Below are positions 47,606 to 56,979 of a stretch of 64,000 nucleotides of DNA, in pieces. Below the pieces are notes generated by a model that had not been told where the DNA came from, did no database searches, and was given only the letters and a program-made list of their open reading frames with translations. The translations under genes were made by a program, and so were the position numbers. The stretch comes from Zelonia costaricensis (taxonomy: Eukaryota; Euglenozoa; Kinetoplastea; Trypanosomatida; Trypanosomatidae). Each line of letters begins with the position of its first letter. Within the stretch, counting starts at the first letter, position 1. The DNA is taken from positions 1 through 64,000 of the forward strand of contig JASAOO010003534.1 of the NCBI GenBank assembly GCA_030849075.1, read 5' to 3'.

Positions 47606-50600
47606 ATGCTGGCCCTCCGCGAGGCCCACGCGCCCGGTGCGACCCGCGTGAGTGTCGGTGGCACGCACGTGCTGACGGGCGGCGCCGATGGCGTGGTGTC
47701 GCTCTTCTCGACGAAGCAGTGGCCCAAGGCTGCCGCGCTGTGGTCCTTCCGCTGCCACGAGGCGGCTGTCACAGACATCGCCCTCGCCGACTCCCTCGCG
47801 CTCGCCCTCAGCTGTGGCCGCGACGGGCGCATCCTGCTGCACGAGAACATCTTCGACACGACGAAGATCGTGTCGCGGCTCATCTGCAAAGTCACGGGGG
47901 AGGTGCGCTGCCTGCAGATGGATCTCGAGCGGCGCCGCCTGTACATCGCCGGCGACTCCCTGCGGTGCCTCGACATGACGCAGGACAAGTTTCAGATCCG
48001 CACGATCCCCCTCGTCGTCCCCTTCCCGCTCGTCGCGCTTGCCATCTCCCCATGCGGGCGGTTCATCGCGATGGCCAGCGCCTCGGGCGAGCTGGGCGTG
48101 GTGTCCACCACCGCTGCTGCCGACGCCGGTGCACCGGCGATGGCGCCGATCGTGTTCGGCGCTGTGCTGTCGGCCACGGCGAAGCGCGAAGACACCGCCA
48201 CATATCGCATGTCGTGGTGCAGCAGCAGCAGCAGCGGTGGCGTTGGCGTTGGCGCACTGTTGCTGCTGCTCGTGCCGACGGCAACGGAGGTGCGGGTGTA
48301 TGCGCTGGAAGAAGCCGCAGCGGGGGGGACGACGACGACGCGCATGCGCGCTGTCGGTGGTCTTCGGGATGCGCACCTCATGGACCTGCACGGCGCCCTC
48401 GCATACCCCGTGAGTAAGACCCGCATGGCGTGCCTGATGGCCTCGCGGGAGGGTCTGTACATTGGGAAGGTGGACATCAAGTCGCTCGCCATGTCGCGGC
48501 ACACGTCAGAGCGCTACGACCGCCAACACGGCGGCGACAGCCACCCGTCGACCACGGCCGCAGCAGCTGGCACGGGGGCGGCGGCGGCAGTGACTGATGT
48601 ACAGGTGAACGCGGCCACGGGCGACGTCGTCGTGGGGCTCGCCGACGGCTGCGTCTCGCTGCTGCGCCGCGTGTCGCTGCGTGCGTCGCGCCCGGCGTCT
48701 TCGGCGACGTCCATCGCGGACGCGCAAGACGCAGCGGCCGGCGAAGAGGAGGCGGGCGATGACGTGGCCGAGGCGGGATTCGAACGGCCCAGGAGGGACG
48801 CGAAGCCGGTGTCCCGCGGGCACCACGATAACCGTCACCGCCGAGCCGGCACCACCGCTGCACGCGCCGAAGAGGACGACGACTTCATCGACGACGCGAG
48901 TGAGGACTCGGCGGACGACGACGCGGCGTCGGAGAGTGACGATGGCACGGGCTCCGCGTCGTCGGCGTCGTCGACCGACAGCGGCGCCGCGCCGGAGGAC
49001 TTCGCGCGGGTTGTCGTGGATCTGCAGCGCAGCGGTGCGTCGGTGCGAGCCAACGACGTCGACCGCCCCTCGCGCTGGCGTGGCGAGGACGGGCAGGCAG
49101 CGCTGGCCCACGCGGAGCGGGAGGCGGAGCGGCAGCGCGGCCGCAGTCGCTTCCTCGACGACGAGGCCGAGGAGGCGAGCACAGACGAGGAGGAGGAGGA
49201 GGGGGACGAGGGGGAGGGGGGGCCGGCGGGGCGTGGGCGGGCTGCTGCCGCCGCTGGTGCCGCTGCCGCCGCGTACGACCCGGAGGACCACTACGACGAC
49301 GGCGACGACGGCGACTCCGTGACGGGGCACGCCGACGAAGGCGACGACGCGGTGCCGTACGGCAGGGGCAATGGTGGTGGCGCCGTGCGTCGTGGACTCG
49401 GTGAGGCCGTGGCGCTGGGCCGCCCCGCTGCGGTCCAGGACTACTCTTTCCAAGTCGGCGCCACCCCCGCGGGGGAGGAGGGGAGCTGCTACCTCGCCTA
49501 CAACTCCGTCGGCTACATCCACTGCAGCCGCGAGGCGACCACCATCCACTTCCACGACATCTCGTTTCCCGCCGTGCGGGTGCAGATCCGTGACACGATC
49601 GTCATGGGCGCCTTGAGCCCCGTCGGCGCCGCCTTCGTGGTGGTCCCTGCGGACCCCACGGAGGCGCAGGGCAGCGTGGACGAGGCACCGCGGCTCTCTG
49701 TCTTCTACCACGCCTTCACCCCGCTCGGGGCACAGTCGGAGTGGCGCGTCGCGCTGCTGGCGGGCGAGACGGTGCGATGCGTGGCCGCCGGCATCCGCTA
49801 CGTCGCCGTCGCCACAAGCTACTACCTGCGCCTCTTCTCGCTGTCGGGACTGGAGCTGGCGGTGCTCAGCAAGTGCCAGCGCATCGTCACGATGGTCGGC
49901 ACCTCTTCGCGCAAGTTGATGTCGAGCTTCAAGGCGGACTTCGATCCGCTCGCCATCATCACGCTGACGGGCACGGGGGAGCTGCAGATGGAGGTGATCG
50001 ACGTTGGCGCACGAGCCACGGCGCTGCCGCCGCGCACGGTGCCGCTCACGGAACTGCCCGACGGCTCGACGCACCAGCTGCAGTGGCTGGGGTGGTCAGA
50101 GGACGGGCTGCTGCACGTCGTGGACACGGCCGGCGTCGTGCGCATGTTCACGGAGGACTGGGGCGGGGCGTGGGTGCCCGTCTACGATCCCCGCACCCTC
50201 GTCGACCAGTCCTTCGCGCTGTGGGTGTACGGCATTAGCGAGAGCAGCCTCATGGCCTACCGCTACTCGCGCGACGACCCGTCCTACCCGGCCGCGGCAG
50301 CCAGTGGGCTGAGCACCGAGCTCGTGCCACTCTTCCTTCCCCTGACGCGCACGATGGGCGAGGACGGACTGGAGCGGTGGGACAAGCTGCTGCGTCAGCA
50401 GCTGCGCAGCGATGAGCTGAAGCGGCACAGCACCTTCTACAACGCCACCATCGCGAAGTACGACGAGGTGCACGACCACCACCTCCTGCAGTTCTTCGAT
50501 GCCGCGCTCAAGGGCCAGCAGACGACGCGTGCGATGGAGCTGGCGATGCTCATGGAGCTGCACGACCGCATCGTCAAGTGCGCCCAGCTGGCGAACAGCA

Positions 50601-51889
50601 ACGGCTACGTGAAGCTGGTGCCGAAGCTGCTGGCGCTGTACGAGATGCGCATGTCCACGAAGCAGAAGCGGCGCTGCGGGTTGCCCAGCAAGGAGTCGCT
50701 CGTGTCCGACAGGAAGAAGGATGAAGTGCTGCACAAGCTGCTCGGGCAGATGCTGCCGCAGGACAAGAAGGGGAAGAGAGCGGTGGGCGACGCAGGAGGC
50801 GCGCCGGAGAAGGAGGCGCCGGGCAAGGGGTCTCCGACAGGGCTGGCGGGCCAACGCGGCACGACTGCTGCTCCCGCTGCGGCCAGCGCCACCTCGCCGA
50901 CCACAACCGCCACCACACCCGCCGCCAGCGCCGCCCTCTCCCCCTCCGCCGCGTCTACAGCGACGACAGCGGACTCGCAGCCGCAGCCGCAGCCAACGAC
51001 CGCACGGCGGCACATCTCGTTCGCCAAGGAGGCGCCTGCCGCTGCTGCTGCGGCCGCCGCCCCGTCCTCGCAGCGCTCCCTGGCCAGCACCGCGAGCAGC
51101 ACCGCCACGACGGCATCGGCAAGCAGCGCGAGCACCGCTGCGGCTCCTGCGGGTCTGGCGCCCGTCCGTAAAGTCGCCAATCCGTTCGCGAAACCCGCAG
51201 CGAGGGCGGAGGGCGGCAGCACCGGCGAGGCACCACGCGCGGCCGTGGCAGCGACGCCGACGCAACCGACGGTGTCCGTCCATCAGCATCAGGCCCGCCT
51301 CCCTACGGTGCTTGGGGCCGCTCAGCCGCACACCCCGCAGCGCACCGTCTTCACGACCACGTCGAGCGCCACCCCGGCGCCCACCACCGCGGCGGCCGCG
51401 CAGGAGCAGGACGCGGCCACGAGTCGCTCGCCACCCGATGCGACGCCGCCGGGCTCGCGGGTCAGTGCGGGGCACGCAGAGAACACGTCACCCGCGCACG
51501 AGTCCCGCACAGAGGCACCCGCCCCTAATGTGAGGAAGCTGGCGGCGCCGGGCACCGCGGCCAGCCCGATCGCCTTCGTGGCCCAGGAGCTGCCCAACAC
51601 CAACCGGCTGGGCGGTGGGCCGGTCGACCCCTTCCTGGAGGAGGCACCCAAGATGATGGGGGCCACGGCAGGCGGGCTGGGCTCTCGCACGGCTGGCGCA
51701 GTAAACAGTGGAGCACCGGAGACTCCGGGCATCTCCGTCCAGTCGCTGCTCGATGTCGGCCACACCGAGACCGAGCCCGTCGCGCGCAGCAACAGCTTTG
51801 GCGAGGCGCTGCGCAAGCGCTACCGTGACGACGAGGACGACGACACCGAGGAGGCGCCGGTGGCGTCGCTGCCGAAGCTGTTCGTGTAG
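47606..51889 (+). CDS. CTF4: Ctf4/WDHD1 (And-1)-like replisome scaffold (1427 aa)
   Basis: In other eukaryotes Ctf4/WDHD1 tethers DNA polymerase alpha-primase and other factors to the CMG helicase in the nucleus. Residues 1-330 form an N-terminal WD40-type propeller (TGGADGVVSLFSTKQW and SCGRDGRILLHE are recognisable blades). An acidic, Arg/Asp-rich insert spans about 365-605. Residues about 609-890 match the second, Mcl1-mid type propeller, including the hallmark LQWLGWSEDGLLHVVDTAG followed by WVPVYDPR. A helical bundle follows at about 920-1020 (WDKLLRQQLRSDELKRHSTF, then LHDRIVKCAQLANSNGY). This order is that of the conserved Ctf4 trimerisation unit. The 1020-1427 tail is disordered, contains RKVANPFAKP, and ends acidic then LPKLFV. 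No HMG box is seen, unlike vertebrate WDHD1. The family call is strong; the symbol is by homology. Confidence 0.8.
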   Translation: MLALREAHAPGATRVSVGGTHVLTGGADGVVSLFSTKQWPKAAALWSFRCHEAAVTDIALADSLALALSCGRDGRILLHENIFDTTKIVSRLICKVTGEVRCLQMDLERRRLYIAGDSLRCLDMTQDKFQIRTIPLVVPFPLVALAISPCGRFIAMASASGELGVVSTTAAADAGAPAMAPIVFGAVLSATAKREDTATYRMSWCSSSSSGGVGVGALLLLLVPTATEVRVYALEEAAAGGTTTTRMRAVGGLRDAHLMDLHGALAYPVSKTRMACLMASREGLYIGKVDIKSLAMSRHTSERYDRQHGGDSHPSTTAAAAGTGAAAAVTDVQVNAATGDVVVGLADGCVSLLRRVSLRASRPASSATSIADAQDAAAGEEEAGDDVAEAGFERPRRDAKPVSRGHHDNRHRRAGTTAARAEEDDDFIDDASEDSADDDAASESDDGTGSASSASSTDSGAAPEDFARVVVDLQRSGASVRANDVDRPSRWRGEDGQAALAHAEREAERQRGRSRFLDDEAEEASTDEEEEEGDEGEGGPAGRGRAAAAAGAAAAAYDPEDHYDDGDDGDSVTGHADEGDDAVPYGRGNGGGAVRRGLGEAVALGRPAAVQDYSFQVGATPAGEEGSCYLAYNSVGYIHCSREATTIHFHDISFPAVRVQIRDTIVMGALSPVGAAFVVVPADPTEAQGSVDEAPRLSVFYHAFTPLGAQSEWRVALLAGETVRCVAAGIRYVAVATSYYLRLFSLSGLELAVLSKCQRIVTMVGTSSRKLMSSFKADFDPLAIITLTGTGELQMEVIDVGARATALPPRTVPLTELPDGSTHQLQWLGWSEDGLLHVVDTAGVVRMFTEDWGGAWVPVYDPRTLVDQSFALWVYGISESSLMAYRYSRDDPSYPAAAASGLSTELVPLFLPLTRTMGEDGLERWDKLLRQQLRSDELKRHSTFYNATIAKYDEVHDHHLLQFFDAALKGQQTTRAMELAMLMELHDRIVKCAQLANSNGYVKLVPKLLALYEMRMSTKQKRRCGLPSKESLVSDRKKDEVLHKLLGQMLPQDKKGKRAVGDAGGAPEKEAPGKGSPTGLAGQRGTTAAPAAASATSPTTTATTPAASAALSPSAASTATTADSQPQPQPTTARRHISFAKEAPAAAAAAAAPSSQRSLASTASSTATTASASSASTAAAPAGLAPVRKVANPFAKPAARAEGGSTGEAPRAAVAATPTQPTVSVHQHQARLPTVLGAAQPHTPQRTVFTTTSSATPAPTTAAAAQEQDAATSRSPPDATPPGSRVSAGHAENTSPAHESRTEAPAPNVRKLAAPGTAASPIAFVAQELPNTNRLGGGPVDPFLEEAPKMMGATAGGLGSRTAGAVNSGAPETPGISVQSLLDVGHTETEPVARSNSFGEALRKRYRDDEDDDTEEAPVASLPKLFV

Positions 51890-52737
51890 CTGTACGCGTC
51901 GGTGGTGGTGGTGGCGCTCGTGTCTCTATTTTGGATGGTCGTTTGCTTCTTTAAAGTGGCCCTGTGTATTGCGTGTACGCGTGTGGTGTGTTGATGTGTG
52001 CCTGTACGCGTGTGTGTGTGTGTGTCGTGGCCACGTCGCCGGTGTTGATGGCTTCATCGCATAGAAGCGCTTCTCCATAGATTGACCAGACGAGCGACTG
52101 CATTCGTTTCAATTTTTTTTTGGCTGTTGAGCTGCAGGACTGGCGTGGAGGGCACCCGGTGACGCGGAAGCGTCCGCACGACCGAGTAGTGGGAAGGTGG
52201 AGGGTTGGGGGTGGGGCTGGCTTGTCATGGCTTCCACCAATGTCGATCGCGCGGCTCTACACCCCACTGTCTGTGTTCCCCCCCCCCCCGCCCCTCCCGG
52301 CTGTGCAGCTTCTCCCATTTGTGTGTTTGTGTGTTCGTGCGTCTCGCGTCGCTCCCGCTTTAACGTGAAGGGGACTCCAGTCGCTGTGGGAGCGCCTCCG
52401 GCTGTGGCCGTTGCGTTTTGGCGGCGAGCTGGTGTGAATGCAGAATGGTCGACGACGGCGACGGTGAGCAAGCGAGGCTCCTGTTGTGTGTAGCGCGAGT
52501 AATGACTCGAGCCTCTCTCTCCGGCGAGCGGCCCGCGTGCACTCGGCGCTTGGCTGCGCCTCTGGAGGGTTGGGGTGTGATGCGGGTGTGGGCAAGGTTT
52601 TGCGTGTTTGTGGCAGAATGTCAGCACCTCCTCTCTTCACTAAGATGACCCCCTGCTCAGCCCGCGCACTACGGCAGCTTCCGCGGCACGTGTACCGCAC
52701 TCTCTGCATGCGCTGGACCCCGGCTCCCATCGTGCAC

Positions 52738-52796
52738 TGCTCTCTCTGCACTCCCATCGCCTTCATCGCTTCGTTGGACATCTCGGCGCACTCGAG
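52738..52796 (+). promoter_or_regulatory. Candidate spliced-leader acceptor for the 52910 gene
   Basis: A C/T tract (TCTCTCTGCACTCCC to CTTCATCGCTTCG) is followed by CTCGAG with the AG at 52795-52796. The implied 5' UTR is about 113 bases and would include the CA run at 52806-52836. Confidence 0.45.
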
Positions 52797-52802
52797 CAGA
52801 TA

Positions 52803-52805
<3 letters not shown>

Positions 52806-52836
<31 letters not shown>
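52806..52836 (+). repeat. (CA)15 microsatellite in predicted 5' UTR
   Basis: 31-base CA run, followed by more imperfect CA-rich sequence up to the ATG at 52910. Confidence 0.95.
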
Positions 52837-52843
<7 letters not shown>

Positions 52844-52909
52844 GCACAAACGCTCTCCTGCCCTAACACACACGCGCACACACACCCGCACGCATCAGCA
52901 GCCACCAAC

Positions 52910-53377
52910 ATGGCCTACAAGGTTCGTCAGGCGGTCCGTGACGATGTGGAGGCGATGATCCACATGCAGAGCACGATGGCGTGGGAGACGGAGCAGCTGA
53001 AGCTGAACGAGGACACCCTGCGCCGCGGCATGACGCTGCCCTTCGACCGCCCCGGCGTGGCGGACTACTACGTGGTTGAGGAGACGGAGTCGAAGCGCGT
53101 CGTGGCCATGCTCATGACGACGCAGGAGTGGTCGGACTGGCGGGCTGGGTCGATCATGTGGATCCAGTCCGTCTACGTCGTGTCCGACCACCGCCGCCGC
53201 GGCCTCTTCCGGCTCATGTACGAGCACCTGCGCAAGATGGTCGAGGACTCCGACTACTACCAGGGCATCCGCCTGTACGTGGAGACGGAGAACGAGAACG
53301 CCATGGCGACGTACCGCAACGTGGGCATGGAGGTGGAGCACTACCACATGATGAAGTGGATGAAGGGCGGCTTCTAG
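52910..53377 (+). CDS. GNAT-family N-acetyltransferase (155 aa)
   Basis: Transfers an acetyl group from acetyl-CoA to an amine; the acceptor is unknown. The protein is a single compact GNAT domain of typical length. It starts MAYKVRQAVRDDVEAMIHM, the usual first strand and helix of the fold. Motif A, the acetyl-CoA pyrophosphate loop, is at residues about 87-107: SVYVVSDHRRRGLFRLMYEHL. The R/Q-x-x-G-x-G/A core reads RRRGLF (95-100), so its last small residue is Phe, a modest departure from the consensus. Motif B follows at about 122-141, with LYVETENENAMATYRNVGM. No signal peptide or membrane span is seen, so a cytosolic enzyme is expected. It is the only gene in the window without large low-complexity insertions, which suggests an ancient conserved fold. 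The length and motifs make the family call secure. Confidence 0.9.
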   Translation: MAYKVRQAVRDDVEAMIHMQSTMAWETEQLKLNEDTLRRGMTLPFDRPGVADYYVVEETESKRVVAMLMTTQEWSDWRAGSIMWIQSVYVVSDHRRRGLFRLMYEHLRKMVEDSDYYQGIRLYVETENENAMATYRNVGMEVEHYHMMKWMKGGF

Positions 53378-53466
53378 GCGGCGCGCGGCACGCGGCCCGC
53401 GGTGACTTCGGTCAGCATGCGAGTCCACTCGCCCGGCCTTCCGCTGCCCCGCCTCTCACTCCTTCG

Positions 53467-53496
53467 CCCCCCCTCCCTTTGAGGGGGGGGGGCGGG
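53467..53496. repeat. Short C-run/G-run inverted repeat (possible hairpin)
   Basis: CCCCCCCTCCC is followed within a few bases by GAGGGGGGGGGC, so the transcript could fold into a GC-rich hairpin about 95 bases after the GNAT stop codon. It could be a 3' UTR structure; function is unknown. Confidence 0.5.
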
Positions 53497-54735
53497 GCAC
53501 ACTCTGGGTCGCTGCGACTACGCCCTGTGCGACGCCGCGCTGTCCACCTGTGCGGCGTGTACGCCGCGCGTCACGTCGATAGTGCACTTCTTCTTCGTCT
53601 TCTCTTGTGTTTTGTTTTTCTCGTCTTTGTGTGTGCGTCGCTAATTTCTGCTGAGCAACACGGCCGTGGCCCTCGGCCACCCCCGACCCGTGTTCTCCTT
53701 CCCCTGTTGTACACCGCCTCCAGCTCCCACCGCCCCACTCCCCGCCTCACGCACACGCGCACTTCCTTGTGTTCCCCACCACTCTCCCTCTCTGTGTTTC
53801 CGCCCGTTCGAGGTTGCCCGCCTGCCTCGGCGACTGCGCTGACGCACTTCACTCCACTTGTCCCTTTCCAGCAACACAGCGGCCACCGGTGCCCGTCGCC
53901 ACCCCCGCCCATCCCCCTCTCCCCACCATCCGGTCCCCCGACTTCTTCGTTTCGGAGCTCGCGTCTGCGTCGGCGCGTCTTGTCAGGGCCTCCTCAGGAT
54001 TGTGTTGGTGGCGCACTGGCATGGATGCACGCACACCTGTATGTATGTGTGTGCTGCCCTGCGTCCAGTCCACGTGTCCCCACCACGGAAACCCCTGTCG
54101 TGTGCACGCTTCAGGCACGTCACGTCAGCTTTGGTCGGTATGCGTCGCTCCTGTGCTTCGCTTGTGCGGTTCCCAGACTACTGCAAGCGTGCCTAGTCAG
54201 GCGTCGAGCTTAAACACCAAGCGAACAGCACGGCGCTGCGCACTCCCCCAGCTTCCGCGGCAGCAGCTGTCGGTCGCTTGTGTTGTTGTCTAGCCACTCG
54301 ACCTCTGCTCCCGCCGCCCCATCATCGCCGGCATCGTCCTCGCTGCGTGAGACGCAAGCGTGCCGTCGACCTGCGCTTCGCCTGCTCCCGCCTTGCTTCC
54401 TCCGTCTGCCATGCGATCTGCGCGAACAAGCGCCGCACTCGTCTCGCCCCTCCTCGCCCCTCCTTCCACTCCCTTCCCTTCGGCATCCAGTCTGCAGCGC
54501 ACGCCCCTCGACGCCCTCCTCCCTCCCCCCTTTCCTCCAGCTGCCGTAATCACCTACGCCAGAGGGGTGCACACACCCGCACACCCGCCAGACCCGCATC
54601 GCCACGCTGGCGCTGTCTCGCATATCCGCTCGATATTGGCTCCCCCTCCACTTGCATCTCCTCGTCATTAAGAAAATACCGCGGAGGTCCGCCCGCTTCG
54701 AGGCGCGCACACGTGGCGCACCGAACACTCACCGG

Positions 54736-54763
54736 CCCCCTTGGTCTCTCCGTATTCTCCTAG
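54736..54763 (+). promoter_or_regulatory. Candidate spliced-leader acceptor for the 54939 gene
   Basis: CCCCCTTGGTCTCTCCG and TATTCTCCTAG form a good pyrimidine tract with the first AG at 54762-54763. The implied 5' UTR is about 175 bases and contains the long CA block. Confidence 0.6.
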
Positions 54764-54815
54764 CTATCCCGGCTGCCCCCGTACTGTCACTCGTCCATCG
54801 CCCCCACAAAACTCG

Positions 54816-54817
<2 letters not shown>

Positions 54818-54881
<64 letters not shown>
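54818..54881 (+). repeat. Long (CA)n block in predicted 5' UTR
   Basis: Two CA runs (54818-54848 and 54853-54881) separated by TCAT, 64 bases in all. It is the longest CA block in the window and ends 57 bases before the ATG at 54939. Confidence 0.95.
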
Positions 54882-54938
54882 GCCTACATTAATCCGATTT
54901 GGCGCACGTCACCGACGAGCCCGCGCACACATCGCCGC

Positions 54939-55949
54939 ATGTCGAGCACGGCCTCGTCCCCCGCCGTGGCGTCCCCCTCCTCCACCTGCCCCGGCTTCGT
55001 TGAGGCTATCTTCTCGGCCAACGCCTCGTCGCTAGGAGCGGCGGCGCTGCTCATCATGGCCATCTCCATGCATGTCGGCCATCAAGTCGAGCGGCCCACC
55101 CGCAACACGCTGCGCGTCCTCGTCCCACTCTTCGTGGGAATTGTGCTACTGCTGTACGTCACGGGAACCTTCAGCGTCTTCGGCGCTGTTCGCGAAATCG
55201 CGCGCAAGAACAAGACGTCGCTGCGCTCTGCCTCGAGCATTGCGGCCTTCTGCAAGGAGCTGCAGAAGCTGGCACAGCGGCAGTACTGGCAGGTACTCTT
55301 CTTTATCACCTCCCTCTACCTCACCCTGCAGACCTTCTGCATCCCTGGCACGGTGGTGCTCAACGCCGCGGTCGGGGCGGTGATGGGCACGCTGCTGGGG
55401 GTCCCGTACTGCACGCTGTTGGGCACCGCCGGCGCCGTCTCGTGCTTCTTCCTTTCCCGACTCGTCGGCACGTCGCTGGTGGAGGCGGCGGACGCGCGGC
55501 TCATGAAGGGCAAGGGACTCGGTAGGATTCGCGGGCAGGTGATCCGCTACCGCGCCGACCTCTTCGTGTACTTGATCTTCCTTCGTCTCACGCCCATCCT
55601 TCCCAACTGGCTGGTGAACCTCGCCTCGCCCGTGGTGGGGGTGCCGCTCCAAACGTTCGCCACCGCGACGCTGCTGGGCATCGTCCCGCAGACGTACCTC
55701 ACGGTCCGCTTCGGCTCCCTCGCCCACTCCGGCAAGCCCGGCGAGAAGAAGCGCATCGTGACGCCGTGGGACACGCTGCTGATCGCCGTCATCGGCGTTG
55801 GCGTACTCGCAGGCTTCCGTCTCAAGAAGAAGTTCGCGCAGGAGAAGAAGGACGCCGGCACGCACTCGGGGACGGGGTCGCCGACGGCTGGTATGAGTCT
55901 CGTGCCGGGCTCGCAGGCCGAGGTGCAGGCGCCGTTGCAGGTGGTGTAG
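54939..55949 (+). CDS. VTT-domain (TMEM41/VMP1/DedA-type) membrane protein (336 aa)
   Basis: Members of this family are integral ER or endomembrane proteins; TMEM41B and VMP1 are known lipid scramblases. The ATG at 54939 follows a strong acceptor and the CA block; the frame upstream is repeat-derived. Hydrophobic spans lie at about 31-48, 61-79, 118-140, 145-172, 204-225, 228-250 and 278-293. The conserved core is at about 130-260: the re-entrant-like loop IPGTVVLNAAVGAVMGTLLG, the Ser/Arg pair in FFLSRLVG, the family hallmark FLRLTPILPNWLVN (214-227), and GIVPQTYLTVRFG (247-259). The C-terminal tail after 293 is Lys-rich then disordered and should face the cytosol. Length and motif order fit TMEM41 proteins well. 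Scrambling activity here is inference from the family. Confidence 0.87.
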   Translation: MSSTASSPAVASPSSTCPGFVEAIFSANASSLGAAALLIMAISMHVGHQVERPTRNTLRVLVPLFVGIVLLLYVTGTFSVFGAVREIARKNKTSLRSASSIAAFCKELQKLAQRQYWQVLFFITSLYLTLQTFCIPGTVVLNAAVGAVMGTLLGVPYCTLLGTAGAVSCFFLSRLVGTSLVEAADARLMKGKGLGRIRGQVIRYRADLFVYLIFLRLTPILPNWLVNLASPVVGVPLQTFATATLLGIVPQTYLTVRFGSLAHSGKPGEKKRIVTPWDTLLIAVIGVGVLAGFRLKKKFAQEKKDAGTHSGTGSPTAGMSLVPGSQAEVQAPLQVV

Positions 55950-56820
55950 GGGCGCGCCGACAGTGTCGGAGAGGGCGAAGCGTCTTCTCGCGGCGGACGC
56001 ACGGCCCCTTTCGCCCACATCCTGCTCGGGGGCTCCCCAGCATCGATGCGTCGTAGGGCTGGCAGACACACACACACACACAAAATACAAACACGAACGC
56101 ACGCCTGCGCCGGAAAAGCGCTTGCCGCGCTCAACTCCTCCGGCCCTTCCAGCAGATGCCCCCTCCCCCTCTCCTTACTACCAACAAGGCCACACACGCG
56201 CACACCTGCACATCTCCGCCTCGCGACGCCGTGAAACGCGGCTCGCGCTCTCCTTAACATCTACCCCCCCCCCCCCCGCGCGTGCCGCGGAGGTGCGCCT
56301 CCCAGAAGGCCCCACAACGCGGCGGACGAGCTGTATGAAGTGCGTACCGGCAGCGAAGTACGGGGTAGAGAGGGGGGGGGTCGTCACGGCGCTCCACCGT
56401 TCCCCCTTCAGAGCCACGTTGTGCGTCGGCGACACACGGCGCAGCTCGCTGCTCCAGTCTGCCGTTGCGTTGAAGCTTGGGCGAGGCTGTGCGACGCATT
56501 TCATGCCGTTCGCCTTCGTGGCGGACCCCGGCATCGCTGCGTCAACCCCTCCCTCCCCCAGCACCTTCTCCCTCCCCCGAACGCATCCAACGCTGACCCC
56601 TCCGTGAGAACTTGCCAGCACGTCAACATCCTTCCTTCGCCTTTGAACGTTTTCCTCTACCGCCCTCGCACAGCTCTGCCGCAGCCGTCGCTCACTTCAC
56701 CGCGCGACTGCGGTGCTGCTGTCCAGCCCACTCGCGCCTTTCCGCCTAGCTGATCTGTGCGCCTCGGCGTGGGGACGCAGAGAGGGAGTCACTTCACTTC
56801 GCCACGCACCTCCCCCCCTT

Positions 56821-56881
56821 CACACACACACACTCACACACACACACACGCATGCATGTATACACACACACACACACACAT
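56821..56881 (+). repeat. Composite CA-rich microsatellite
   Basis: CA runs at 56821-56832, 56835-56849 and 56863-56881, broken by TC and GCATGCATGTAT steps. It lies upstream of the predicted acceptor, so it would not be in the mature mRNA of the RING gene. Confidence 0.9.
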
Positions 56882-56890
56882 TCGGGATTG

Positions 56891-56928
56891 CGCTTCTCTT
56901 TCTCTCCTGCGCCACTTCCCTTTTTTAG
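56891..56928 (+). promoter_or_regulatory. Strong candidate spliced-leader acceptor for the 56980 gene
   Basis: The tract CGCTTCTCTTTCTCTCCTG continues to CACTTCCCTTTTTTAG, with the first AG at 56927-56928. It is the best acceptor-like sequence in the window. The implied 5' UTR of 51 bases supports the ATG at 56980. Confidence 0.7.
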
Positions 56929-56979
56929 TTTATTGGAAACTCTGTGGCTGCGGTGGTGCCGCTGTGCTGCTGCCCGCGT

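Larger units (their letters stand above)
51890..52909. other. Intergenic spacer
   Basis: No gene is seen. A GT run (about 52010-52025) follows the stop codon, then a T-rich patch near 52112-52121, a mixed-composition island (about 52120-52620), a C/T-rich tract and a CA run (52806-52836) just before the GNAT gene. Confidence 0.7.
53378..54938. other. Intergenic spacer
   Basis: No gene is seen. The first 160 bases include inverted-looking C and G runs near 53467-53495. The rest is C/T-rich with mixed stretches near 54000-54290. It ends with a strong acceptor and a long CA block before the VTT gene. Open frames such as 53128-54213 are repeat-like and overlap the GNAT gene out of frame. Confidence 0.7.
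55950..56979. other. Intergenic spacer
   Basis: No gene is seen. It has a CA patch near 56069-56083, a C13 run near 56265-56278, mixed sequence at about 56280-56560, a composite CA block (56821-56881) and a very good pyrimidine tract before the RING gene. Confidence 0.7.
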
